From Streptomyces rapamycinicus NRRL 5491 (GTDB taxonomy: Bacteria > Actinomycetota > Actinomycetes > Streptomycetales > Streptomycetaceae), in contig NZ_CP085193.1 of the NCBI RefSeq assembly GCF_024298965.1, positions 10,230,001 to 10,294,000 on the forward strand: DNA of 64,000 bases. The letters are read 5' to 3'. This document shows positions 55,178-62,915 of this stretch, piece after piece. Made by a program: the position numbers and the translations under genes. Position 1 is the first letter of the stretch; every line of letters begins with the position of its first letter. The notes under the pieces are model-generated. The model was not told the origin of the DNA, searched no databases, and saw only the letters and a list, made by a program, of their open reading frames with translations.

Positions 55178-55193
55178 GACACCAAAAGGTGTC
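55178..55193. promoter_or_regulatory. Perfect inverted repeat next to -35 of leader-peptide transcript
   Basis: GACACC-AAAA-GGTGTC lies just before TTGACA (55196-55201), a canonical -35. The -10 is less clear (CATATG at about 55222). An operator is inferred. Confidence 0.45.
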
Positions 55194-55231
55194 CATTGAC
55201 AGCGGCTCCTGTGGTCACGACCATATGGGAT

Positions 55232-55306
55232 ATGCATTCGACGCATTCGGGCGTGCTCTGCCGCTACGTGGACTACCTGCGCACCTCCAGCGCGCTCTGT
55301 CGCTGA
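55232..55306 (+). CDS. Cys-containing leader peptide upstream of luciferase-like monooxygenases
   Basis: A 24-residue reading, ATG 55232 to TGA 55306: MHSTHSGVLCRYVDYLRT then SSALCR. It matches, as I recall it, the actinobacterial putative leader-peptide family with an 'R.(H/Y)VD..R..SALCR' pattern, found before sulfur-assimilation genes and thought to sense cysteine by attenuation. No strong ribosome site; the weak -10 nearby would make it leaderless, as is common for this type. A perfect hairpin begins 2 nt after its stop. Too short to appear as an ordinary gene, but pattern, position and hairpin support it. Confidence 0.75.
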   Translation: MHSTHSGVLCRYVDYLRTSSALCR

Positions 55307-55308
55307 CC

Positions 55309-55325
55309 GGGCGGTCGCACCGCCC
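55309..55325 (+). terminator. Candidate attenuator hairpin
   Basis: GGGCGGT-CGC-ACCGCCC, a perfect 7-bp stem starting 2 nt past the leader-peptide stop. Ribosome stalling at the terminal Cys codon (TGT) would affect it. No T-run, so either an attenuator or a translational structure. Confidence 0.45.
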
Positions 55326-55519
55326 CCGGAGGCCCGGCACCCGTAGCTGACCACCTCCTGCCACCGGCCCGGCCCGGCCCGGAAATCCTCCCTCCCCCGG
55401 CACCGTGCGCTCCGTACGCGGGTGTGCGCCGCCCGGGTATCCCGTTGCGCTCGTCACGGTCCGGCGTCCGCCCGCCCCTGCCGCGTACCAACTCGCCCGC
55501 CCCGAAAGGCAATTGACCC
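55326..55519 (+). promoter_or_regulatory. Long 5' leader of luciferase-like operon
   Basis: About 190 nt of GC-rich untranslated leader after the hairpin, with further short inverted repeats but no gene. The ribosome site GAAAGG (about 55504) precedes the monooxygenase ATG. A long leader fits attenuation control. Confidence 0.35.
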
Positions 55520-56683
55520 ATGTCGGCTTCCGCCCCAGCACCCGCGTCGTCGGTCGAGTTCATCGGCATGATCGAGACCCAGGAGGTCTCCGAGACCCGG
55601 CCCGCCACCGGTCCGGCGATCGACCCGGAGTACACCACCCGCTTCGCCCGCGCCCATGAGGACGCGGGCTTCGACCGGATCCTGATCGGCTACAGCTCCC
55701 GTCGGCCCGACGGAACCCAGGTGGCCGCGCACGTGGCGGCCCGCACCGAGCGGATCGGCCTGCTCATCGCCCACCGCCCCGGCTTCGTCGCCCCCACCCT
55801 CGCCGCGCGGGGCTTCGCCACCCTCGACCAGTTCACCGGCGGGCGCGTGGCCGTGCACACCATCACCGGTGGCAACGACGCGGAGCAGCGCAAGGACGGC
55901 GACTACCTGGGCAAGGACGAGCGCTACGAGCGCACCGACGAGTACCTGGGCATCCTGCGGCGCGCCTGGTCCTCCGCCGAGCCGTTCAGCCACGAGGGCC
56001 GCCACTACCAGTTGGAGGACTACTCCTCCCAGGTCCTGCCGCACCGGGCCACCGGCATCCCGCTGTACTTCGGCGGCTCCTCCGAGGCCGCCTACCGGGT
56101 GGGCGGCAAGCACGCCGACACCTTCGCGCTGTGGGGCGAACCGCTCGCGGAGACCGCCGAGCAGATCGCCTCCGTACGCGCCGCCGCGGCAGCCTCGGGA
56201 CGTGCCGGGGCGCCCGGGATCAGCGTGTCCTTCCGCCCGATCCTGGCGGCCACCGAGGAACTGGCCTGGGAACGGGCCCACCGCGTCCTGGACACCATCA
56301 GGACCGGGACCGGACGCCCGTTCTTCCACCAGCAGAACGGCGAGCACGCACCCCAGAACGCCGGATCACGGCGGCTCCTCGCGGCCGCCGCCAAGGCCGA
56401 CCGCCACGACCGGGCGCTGTGGACCCCCACCGCCACCGCGACCGGCGCGGGCGGCAACACCACCGCCCTCGTCGGCACCCCCGAGACGGTCGCCCAGGCG
56501 CTGCTGGACTACGTGGACATCGGCGCCACCACCCTGCTCATCCGCGGTTACGACCCGCTCGACGACGCCATCGACTACGGCCGCCATCTGATCCCCCTCG
56601 TACGCCAGGAACTCGCCCACCGCGCCGCCACCGCACTGTCCGCCTCGTCCGCTCCGGCCGCTCCGGCCGCCCCGTCAAGGTGA
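55520..56683 (+). CDS. Luciferase-like FMN monooxygenase, alkanesulfonate monooxygenase (SsuD)-like
   Basis: 387 aa. After FIGMIETQEVSETRP, FARAHEDAGFDRILIGYSS (about 35-53), the core HRPGFVAPTLAARGFATLDQ (about 87-106), GRVAVHTITGGNDAEQ (about 110-125) and YFGGSSEAAYRVGGKHADTF (about 178-197) match the SsuD/alkanesulfonate monooxygenase group. It would release sulfite from an organosulfonate using FMNH2, giving sulfur under starvation. The upstream Cys leader peptide supports sulfur control. Pro/Ala-rich C-tail. No flavin reductase is adjacent. Confidence 0.88.
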   Translation: MSASAPAPASSVEFIGMIETQEVSETRPATGPAIDPEYTTRFARAHEDAGFDRILIGYSSRRPDGTQVAAHVAARTERIGLLIAHRPGFVAPTLAARGFATLDQFTGGRVAVHTITGGNDAEQRKDGDYLGKDERYERTDEYLGILRRAWSSAEPFSHEGRHYQLEDYSSQVLPHRATGIPLYFGGSSEAAYRVGGKHADTFALWGEPLAETAEQIASVRAAAAASGRAGAPGISVSFRPILAATEELAWERAHRVLDTIRTGTGRPFFHQQNGEHAPQNAGSRRLLAAAAKADRHDRALWTPTATATGAGGNTTALVGTPETVAQALLDYVDIGATTLLIRGYDPLDDAIDYGRHLIPLVRQELAHRAATALSASSAPAAPAAPSR

Positions 56684-56750
56684 GTCGCTCCGCGACAATG
56701 GAACGGCAATGGTGTGCGGCGGAGTACGCCGCGGACGCTGGAGGAATCCT

Positions 56751-57770
56751 GTGGCGCTGACCTCGAAACCCCTGCGCAAGCTGGGCTTCTTGACCATTGG
56801 GCTGTTCGACGGGGCCGACCCCCGCCCTGGCCATGAGTCGACACTCGAGATCATCGAACTGGGCGAGCGGCTGGGTTTCGACAGCGCCTGGGTGCGCCAC
56901 CGCCATCTGCAATACGGCATCTCCTCTCCCACGGCCGTTCTGGCGGCGGTCTCCCAGCGCACCAGCCGCATCGAACTGGGCACGGCCGTCATCCCCACGG
57001 GATGGGAGAATCCGCTGCGGCTGGCCGAGGACCTGGCGACGGTCGACATCCTGTCCGGGGGCCGCCTCAACCCGGGGGTCAGCGCCGGTCCGCCGCACCA
57101 CTACGACCAGGTCAAGGGCGCGCTCCACCCCGACACCGCCGACGCCGAGGACTTCGGCCACGAGCGGGTGCGACGGCTGCTGGACTGCGTACGCGGCGAA
57201 CCGGTCACCGACTTCAGCGGTGTCGAGGGCTTCGAGGTGTTCTCCGACCGCGTCCAGCCGCACGCCCCGGGGCTCGGCCGCCGCATGTGGTACGGCGGCG
57301 GCAGCCTGCGGTCGGCCCAGTGGGCCGGTGAGCACGGAATGAACCTGCTCACCAGCAGTGTGGTGAAGGCGGAGAAGTCCGAGGACTTCGCCGAGATCCA
57401 GCTTTCGCACATCCGGACCTTCCGCGCCCACCACCCCGACGGCGACCGAGCCCGTGTCTCGCAGGGGCTCGTCGTGATCCCCACCGACACCGCCTCACCG
57501 GAACAGCGCGCGAAGTACGAGCGATTCGCCCAGCAGCGGCTGCCGCGTACCGCCACGCCCCAGGGGCCCGCGCGCATGATGTTCGCGCCCGACCTCGTCG
57601 GCACCTCCGATGACATCGCCGAACGGCTCACCTCGCACGCCGCGTTCCGGGAGGTCGAGGAGGTGGCGTTCGCGCTGCCCTTCACCTTCGGCCACGAGGA
57701 CTACGTACAGATCCTCAGCGACATCGCCGGCAAGCTGGCCCCGGCACTGGGCTGGCAACCGGCCCGGTAG
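56751..57770 (+). CDS. Luciferase-like FMN monooxygenase
   Basis: 339 aa from GTG 56751 with GGAGGAA 6 nt before it. FLTIGLFDGADPRPGHES (about 11-28), ELGERLGFDSAWVRHRHLQY (about 35-54), IELGTAVIPTGWENPLRLAE (about 72-91) and GGRLNPGVSAGPPHHY are typical of the LLM family's (beta/alpha)8 barrel. 67 nt behind the SsuD-like gene, hence likely co-transcribed and involved in organosulfur or related oxidation. The exact substrate is not assigned. Ends 4 nt from the convergent FmdB-type gene. Confidence 0.88.
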   Translation: MALTSKPLRKLGFLTIGLFDGADPRPGHESTLEIIELGERLGFDSAWVRHRHLQYGISSPTAVLAAVSQRTSRIELGTAVIPTGWENPLRLAEDLATVDILSGGRLNPGVSAGPPHHYDQVKGALHPDTADAEDFGHERVRRLLDCVRGEPVTDFSGVEGFEVFSDRVQPHAPGLGRRMWYGGGSLRSAQWAGEHGMNLLTSSVVKAEKSEDFAEIQLSHIRTFRAHHPDGDRARVSQGLVVIPTDTASPEQRAKYERFAQQRLPRTATPQGPARMMFAPDLVGTSDDIAERLTSHAAFREVEEVAFALPFTFGHEDYVQILSDIAGKLAPALGWQPAR

Positions 57771-57774
57771 CGCT

Positions 57775-58263
57775 TCACGAAGGCTCCGACGGCTTCGCCG
57801 GCTTCGGCTCGTGCCCCTGCCCGTGCGTGTGAGAGTGCCCGTGCTGGTGTGAGTGCCCGTGCCCGTGTCCGTGCGTGTGTCCGTGGCCATGTCCGGCTCC
57901 CCCGGACGGCGCGGGCAACGGGTCCCCGGCGCGGAGCGGGGCCGCCTCGTATCTGCCCTCGTGGGCGACGATCGGCCGCCGGTCGCCCGCGAGTTCGGGG
58001 TACCTCTCCTCCAGCTTCTGCCGGGACTCGGCGGTGCGCCGCATGGCGGTGACGTAGTCGCGGTCGCCGCGGTAGGTCCCTTTCCAGGTCTGCGGCATCC
58101 GCTCCGGCGGCGGTGGCACCGCGGCGGTGCCACCGAGGGCGAAGCTGCTGGGGATCTTGCGGGTCGCGGTCCCGCAGTCCGGGCAGTTCGGCAGCGGGGC
58201 CGTGAACGACTGGATCACCTCGAAGCGGTGCCCGGTCTCGCAGACGAGTTCATAGATGGCCAT
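57775..58263 (-). CDS. FmdB-type zinc-ribbon protein with His-rich tail
   Basis: 162 aa. N-terminal FmdB regulatory-type zinc ribbon (1-40): MAIYELVCETGHRFEV ... LPNCPDCGTATRKI; the first pair is Cys/His (CETGH) rather than CxxC. The C-terminal ~40 residues are a His/Gly repeat of the form HGHGHTHGHGHGHSHQHGHS followed by a Pro/Lys end, likely able to bind Ni or Zn. Such proteins accompany amidase and hydrolase operons. Starts 9 nt after the Fe-ADH stop; last gene of the lactonase operon. A metal chaperone role for the Fe-ADH or lactonase is inference. Confidence 0.85.
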   Translation of the reverse strand: MAIYELVCETGHRFEVIQSFTAPLPNCPDCGTATRKIPSSFALGGTAAVPPPPERMPQTWKGTYRGDRDYVTAMRRTAESRQKLEERYPELAGDRRPIVAHEGRYEAAPLRAGDPLPAPSGGAGHGHGHTHGHGHGHSHQHGHSHTHGQGHEPKPAKPSEPS

Positions 58264-58272
58264 CGGTCCTCC

Positions 58273-59562
58273 TCACCAGAGTGACAGCGAGCGGTCGAAG
58301 ATCCCGGCGAGGTCGTCCTCGGTGACCTCGCGCGGGGCGGTGGCCAGCAGCCGCTGCTGCTTCATGGCGCCGTCCACCAGTGCGGGGATGTCGCCCTTGC
58401 CGTAGCCGACACCGCCGATGCCGTCGGGCATGCCGATGTCGCGCATCAACCGCTGGATCGCGGTGGGCAGATACTCGGCCGCGTCGGCGGGGCGTTCCAT
58501 CTCCGGGGCGAGGAGTTCCGCGGCCCGCAGATGCCGCTCGGGCTGCGCGCTGAAGGTGAAGCGGAACGCCTCCGGCGCGGTGAGCGAGACGGCCATCCCG
58601 TGCGGCACCATCGGCTCGTGTGCGGGGTAGCCGGCCGGGTGGAAGTCCTTCACCCGCCCGGCGATCGGGTAGGCGTTGGCGTGCGGGATGTGCACACCCG
58701 CGTTGCCGAAGCCGAGACCGGCGAAGGTGGCCGCCAGGGCCATCTCGGAGCGCGCCCCGGGGTCGTCCCCGTCGCGGACCGCGGTACGGAAGGACCGCGC
58801 GAGCAGGTGCAGAGCCCGCTCCGACCACGCGTCGGAGATCGGATTGGCACCGCAGTACGGCACCCGCTGCTCGGGGTGTTTGCGCGGATAGGTGTCGTAC
58901 GGGCGGGCCGTGTAGCTCTCCAGCGCGTGGCAGAGGATGTCCATGCCGCTGGCGGCGGTCACCCCGGCGGGCAGGGTGAAGGTCAGGTCCGGGTCGATGA
59001 CCGCGAGGGTGGGCCGCAGCCGGGCGTGGCTGATGCCGGTCTTCACCTTCAGCTCCAGCACGTCGAGCACGCAGATGGTGGTGGACTCCGAGCCGGTTCC
59101 GGTGGTGGTGGGGACCGCGACCAGCGGTTTGAGCGGGTTCTCGGGCGCCAGCGCCCTGCCCACGGGCGCGTTGATGTAGTCCATCAGCGTGCCGGGGTTG
59201 GTGCTCAGCAGGTTGACGGCCTTGGCGGTGTCGATGCTGGAGCCGCCGCCCACCGCGACGAAGGCGTCCCACGGGCCCGACGCCCGCGCATGGTCGACCG
59301 CCTCCCGCAGGCTGACGTCGGTGGGTTCCACATGCACACCGTCGAAGACATGGGCCTCGATGCCGAACGCGGTCATCCGTTCGGCGATGCGATGTGGCGC
59401 GCCGGTGGCGGCCACCCCGGCGTCGGTGATCACGAGGACCCGGCGGACCCCGTGCTGGGAGAGGTCGAAGCCGATCTCGTCGGATGCTCCCGGCCCGAAC
59501 TTCAGCGCCGGGGCGCCGTAGGTGAACACGGACTCGGGTCGGGCCGGAACGGTGCTGCTCAT
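58273..59562 (-). CDS. Iron-type alcohol dehydrogenase, hydroxyacid-oxoacid transhydrogenase (HOT)-like
   Basis: 429 aa. GGGSSIDTAKAVNLL (about 106-120) is the cofactor loop. GTLMDYINAPVGRAL, YCGANPISDAWSERALHLL and GLGFGNAGVHIPHANAYPIA correspond closely to human ADHFE1 (HOT), which oxidises 4-hydroxybutyrate to succinic semialdehyde with 2-oxoglutarate as acceptor. Metal ligands are expected in the HA-rich segments (HALESYTA, IPHANAYP). With the lactonase upstream (78 nt) it fits gamma-butyrolactone/4-hydroxybutyrate breakdown. Confidence 0.88.
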   Translation of the reverse strand: MSSTVPARPESVFTYGAPALKFGPGASDEIGFDLSQHGVRRVLVITDAGVAATGAPHRIAERMTAFGIEAHVFDGVHVEPTDVSLREAVDHARASGPWDAFVAVGGGSSIDTAKAVNLLSTNPGTLMDYINAPVGRALAPENPLKPLVAVPTTTGTGSESTTICVLDVLELKVKTGISHARLRPTLAVIDPDLTFTLPAGVTAASGMDILCHALESYTARPYDTYPRKHPEQRVPYCGANPISDAWSERALHLLARSFRTAVRDGDDPGARSEMALAATFAGLGFGNAGVHIPHANAYPIAGRVKDFHPAGYPAHEPMVPHGMAVSLTAPEAFRFTFSAQPERHLRAAELLAPEMERPADAAEYLPTAIQRLMRDIGMPDGIGGVGYGKGDIPALVDGAMKQQRLLATAPREVTEDDLAGIFDRSLSLW

Positions 59563-59640
59563 ACGCGTCCCTCCAGGGGATCGGAGTAGGTCCCGGCGGC
59601 GCGGCGAGCCGGGCTCGGAGCGCCGGCCGGGTCCGGACGA

Positions 59641-60459
59641 TCAAGCGTAGAAGCCATCGGGGGCGAGCCGCATCGAGCGCAACTGCTCGGCGTCGTGGCC
59701 GAAGACGACGGTGGCGTCCGACCGCTCGGCGATGCCGCGGATCTTCTCCACCGAGGCGTACCAGGCGGTCAGGTCGTTGACGATGGCGGCGGGGGTGGCC
59801 GGCGGGCCGTAGGAGTCACCCATGTAGACGGCGTCCGAGGTGAACAGCATCGTCCCGGTCTCCGGCAGGTCCACCTTCATCGACATCGTGCCGGGGGTGT
59901 GCCCCGGGGCCTCGATGAGGGTGACACCGGGCAGGATCTCGGTGTCGCCGCTGACGGTGTCGAAGTCACACGCCGCGTAGTCCGTCTTGAGGTGCGCACC
60001 GTTGAAGGCGCCCTCGAAGCCGAAGGCGAACTCCTTCTCCTTCTCGTGGCACACCAGCCGCGCGCCGGTGCCGGTGAACATGCCGATGTTCCCGGCGTGG
60101 TCGAAGTGCAGATGGGACAGGACCAGATAGTCGATGTCCTGCGGCTGGACACCGAGCTGGCCGAGCCGCGCGTCGAGGTACTCCTCGTCGCCCACCTGGT
60201 CGTAGGGGAAGTACTCCTGCAAACCGGTCGGGGCCCAGCGGGTCTCCCAGTCGCGGGGGCAGCTGGTGTCCCACAGCAGCGTCCCCTCGGGGGTCTCCAC
60301 CAGTACGCAGTGGGTGGTGCAGGAGTACCACTCCGGGGGCCGCTGGTGCTCGGTGCGCGTCCGCATCGTTCGGCCCGCCTTGAGCAGCAGCCACGTCAGA
60401 TCGCAGCTCATCGCTCCGCAGCTCAGTACGTGGACCTTGTTCGCGGTCTTCGCGGTCAT
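59641..60459 (-). CDS. Metallo-beta-lactamase-fold lactonase (AHL/gamma-lactone type)
   Basis: 272 aa. LSHLHFDHAGNIG (H116, H118, D120, H121) is the two-zinc HxHxDH motif of AHL and gamma-butyrolactone lactonases. Further ligands are in APGHTPGTM (about 184-192), FTSDAVYMGD and FGHDAEQ. Length fits AttM/BlcC-like enzymes (about 260). It would open a gamma-lactone ring to the hydroxy acid; the neighbouring HOT-like enzyme could oxidise the product. Its ATG overlaps the upstream MFS stop by 4 nt. Whether it also acts on the Streptomyces signalling gamma-butyrolactones is open. Confidence 0.88.
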   Translation of the reverse strand: MTAKTANKVHVLSCGAMSCDLTWLLLKAGRTMRTRTEHQRPPEWYSCTTHCVLVETPEGTLLWDTSCPRDWETRWAPTGLQEYFPYDQVGDEEYLDARLGQLGVQPQDIDYLVLSHLHFDHAGNIGMFTGTGARLVCHEKEKEFAFGFEGAFNGAHLKTDYAACDFDTVSGDTEILPGVTLIEAPGHTPGTMSMKVDLPETGTMLFTSDAVYMGDSYGPPATPAAIVNDLTAWYASVEKIRGIAERSDATVVFGHDAEQLRSMRLAPDGFYA

Positions 60460-61889
60460 GGAGCTTCACCTCCGGTCGGGACGCCGCCGCCCGAGGGCCG
60501 GGCGGCGGTCATGGAAGAAGGGGTCTGGTGGGACTTGGTGTGATCGGGGGTGTGTTCGGGCTGGAGGTCGCGTCCCCGGGATTCGCGGACGATCAGCGCG
60601 CACACCAGCCCGACGAGCGCCGCGCCCGCCCAGATGGAGGCGATCGGCCAGGAGGCGCCGTCGGCCGCGCTGACCAGGGCGCCCGCCACGAGCGGTACGA
60701 ACCCCGCCACGACACCGCCGAGTTGATAGCCGATCGAGGTACCGGTGTAGCGGACGTCCGCGGGGAACAGCTCCGCGTACATCGCCGCCGTGGGCGCGTA
60801 CATCCCCGCGTGTGCCACGGCGAGGGCGAGCAGCATGGCCAGCCAGGTGAGCCCGGTCTGCCCGGTGGCCAGCAGCCAGAAGAACGGGAAGGCGAGCACG
60901 GCCGCGAATCCGGCCGCGCCCAGGAACACGGGGCGCCGGCCCCAGCGGTCCGACAGCGCGCCGAAGCAGGGCACCGCCAGCCCCTCGGCCACCGCCGCGA
61001 TGAGCATCCCGGTCAGCAGCACACCCCGCGACAGATCGAGATGGGAGGAGCCGTAGGACAGCACGAAGACCGAGACGATGTAGAAGGGGACACCGGCCGA
61101 GATGTACATGCCGACGGTGAGGGCGATCGCCTTCCAATGGTGGCGGAACGCCTCCATGGCCGGCATCTTGCGCGCCTGCCCCGACGCCTTCACCTGGGCG
61201 AACGTCCGGGTCTCGGTGATGCGCGAGCGGAGGAAGAGACCGACCCCGATCAGCACGACGCTGAGCAGGAACGGGATGCGCCAGCCCCAGGCGAGGAGGT
61301 CGTCGTCGGGCAGCGTGGAGACCGCCGCGAACACGGTCGATGACAGCACCAGCCCCAGCGGCACCCCCATCTGCGGCAGGCTCCCGTAGAACCCGCGCCG
61401 GTCGCGTGGCGAGGACTCCACGACCATCGTCACCGCGCCGCCCCACTCGCCACCGACGGCGAACCCCTGGAGGAAGCGCAGCGTGACCAGCAGGACGGGC
61501 GCCCAGAGGCCGATGGTCCGGTAGCCCGGCAGCAGGCCGACGACGACGGTCGCCGCGCCCATCAGGAACAGCGTGAGCATGAGCGCGTGTCGGCGCCCCA
61601 CGCGGTCCCCGAAGTGACCGAAGATCACTCCGCCGAGCGGGCGGGCGATGAAGCCGACCGCGAAGGTGCCGAACGCGGCCAGGGTGCCGGCCGTGGGTGA
61701 GAAGTCGGGGAAGAACTCCGTGCCGAAGACCAGCGCCGCGGCGAGGCCGTAGATGTAGAAGTCGTACCACTCGATCGTGGTGCCGATCATTCCGGCCAGC
61801 GCCGTTCTGCGGATGGCCGCCTGGGATGGCTGGAGATGTCCTTCGGCTCTGGCGTCGGGTGCCGCGTCGGTGACGGGGATGTGGCTCAT
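60456..61889 (-). CDS. MFS transporter, metabolite:H+ symporter (MHS) type
   Basis: 477 aa, about 12 membrane helices. MIGTTIEWYDFYIYGLAAAL near the start and the loops GRRHALMLT and FAVGGEWGGAVTMVVESSP are the hallmarks of the MHS/ShiA-KgtP family, which import small organic acids. In this operon it probably imports a lactone-derived hydroxy acid or other short carboxylate. 50 nt behind the SDR and overlapping the lactonase start (ATGA). Confidence 0.92.
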   Translation of the reverse strand: MSHIPVTDAAPDARAEGHLQPSQAAIRRTALAGMIGTTIEWYDFYIYGLAAALVFGTEFFPDFSPTAGTLAAFGTFAVGFIARPLGGVIFGHFGDRVGRRHALMLTLFLMGAATVVVGLLPGYRTIGLWAPVLLVTLRFLQGFAVGGEWGGAVTMVVESSPRDRRGFYGSLPQMGVPLGLVLSSTVFAAVSTLPDDDLLAWGWRIPFLLSVVLIGVGLFLRSRITETRTFAQVKASGQARKMPAMEAFRHHWKAIALTVGMYISAGVPFYIVSVFVLSYGSSHLDLSRGVLLTGMLIAAVAEGLAVPCFGALSDRWGRRPVFLGAAGFAAVLAFPFFWLLATGQTGLTWLAMLLALAVAHAGMYAPTAAMYAELFPADVRYTGTSIGYQLGGVVAGFVPLVAGALVSAADGASWPIASIWAGAALVGLVCALIVRESRGRDLQPEHTPDHTKSHQTPSSMTAARPSGGGVPTGGEAP

Positions 61890-61939
61890 GCGGGTGCGCT
61901 GCTCTCGTCTTGGGGAGTCGGGTGAACCCTCTGGCGGGG

Positions 61940-62713
61940 TCAGAGGGTTGGCACCATGCCGCCGTCACACCGGAGGGCGGTGCCCGTGATGTACGCGGCC
62001 TGGGTGCTGCACAGAAACGCGGCGGCGGCGCCGAACTCATCGGGTTCGCCGTAGCGCCCGGCCGGGATCGTGGCCTTGGACGCGGCCTCGATCTGGTCCA
62101 GCGGTCGGCCGGTGCGCTGGGCGGCGGCCTCGTCGATCTGCCGGGCCCGCGGGGTGGCGATGCGCCCGGGCAGCAGGGAGTTCACCGTCACGCCCTGCGC
62201 GGCCACCTCGGCGGCGAGCGTTTTGAGGTACCCGGCGAGCGCCGCCCGTCCGAGGTTGGACAGCGAGAGGTTCGGCAGGGGTGCCTGCACACTCGTCGAG
62301 CTGATGCTCAGGATGCGGCCCCAGCCCTTGTCGACCATGGCCGGGAGGGTGCCCCGCACCAGGATCTCCTGGGGGGTGACCAGCGTGGCGATGGCCTGTG
62401 CGACCCCGGCGGTGTCGGTGGCGCGGGCCGGTCCCGGCGCCGGGCCCGGCCCGTTCAGCACGAGGATGTCGAGGTCGCCGACGGCCTCGCGGGCGGCCGT
62501 GAGGAGCCGCTCGGCGCCGCCGTCCGCGACCAGGTCACAGCCCACGCCGACGGCGCCCGGCAGCTCGCCCGCCACCTCCTTGGCACGCTCGGCCGAGCGG
62601 CCTGTGACCACGACGTTGACCCCTTCTTCCGCCAGGGCCCGGGCGGTCGCCCGGCCGAGGCCGGACGTGGATGCGCAGATGAGAGCGGTTTTGCCAGTCA
62701 GACCGAGTTGCAT
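61940..62713 (-). CDS. Atypical SDR family oxidoreductase lacking YxxxK
   Basis: 257 aa, first gene of the lactonase operon. CASTSGLGRATARALAEEG (about 13-31, cofactor loop), NGPGPAPGP in place of NNAG, SISSTS (catalytic Ser) and the ending TGTALRCDGGMVPTL are typical. The active-site segment reads LSLSNLGRAAL, so the usual Tyr and Lys are Ser and Arg. This resembles a recognised atypical 'NxGGP..LSN..R' SDR subgroup as I recall it. Its reaction is unclear. A palindromic operator begins 34 nt upstream. Confidence 0.88.
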   Translation of the reverse strand: MQLGLTGKTALICASTSGLGRATARALAEEGVNVVVTGRSAERAKEVAGELPGAVGVGCDLVADGGAERLLTAAREAVGDLDILVLNGPGPAPGPARATDTAGVAQAIATLVTPQEILVRGTLPAMVDKGWGRILSISSTSVQAPLPNLSLSNLGRAALAGYLKTLAAEVAAQGVTVNSLLPGRIATPRARQIDEAAAQRTGRPLDQIEAASKATIPAGRYGEPDEFGAAAAFLCSTQAAYITGTALRCDGGMVPTL

Positions 62714-62738
62714 GGCGCCTTTCCTTTTCGGTTCGCAC

Positions 62739-62767
62739 CGTCTTAAATATAAGACGCTGTCTTATAT
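62739..62767. promoter_or_regulatory. Overlapping palindromic operators at SDR/lactonase operon
   Basis: Two overlapping perfect inverted repeats: CGTCTTA-AATA-TAAGACG (62739-62756) and ATATAAGAC-GCT-GTCTTATAT (62747-62767), three half-sites in all. They lie 26-54 nt upstream of the SDR start in an AT-rich pocket. A TetR/GntR-type dimer is expected; the regulator gene is not in the window. Confidence 0.75.
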
Positions 62768-62848
62768 GCAAACCAGATGGTGCCCACGGGGGAGTGATGC
62801 GTCAAGGCTTGACGCACGTCGAAGTCGAGAGTCAGACTCCGATTTCTC

Positions 62849-62864
62849 GGACAGCGTCCTATAT
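62849..62864. promoter_or_regulatory. Second copy of the operator, facing the hydroxyacid oxidase gene
   Basis: On the minus strand this reads ATATAGGACGCTGTCC and differs from the first site (ATATAAGACGCTGTCT) at two of 16 positions. It lies 52 nt upstream of the GTG at 62916. Confidence 0.65.
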
Positions 62865-62915
62865 CTCGTCATTGGTCGAACGGCCATTGACACCCGCACA
62901 TCGAGAGGCAAGACC

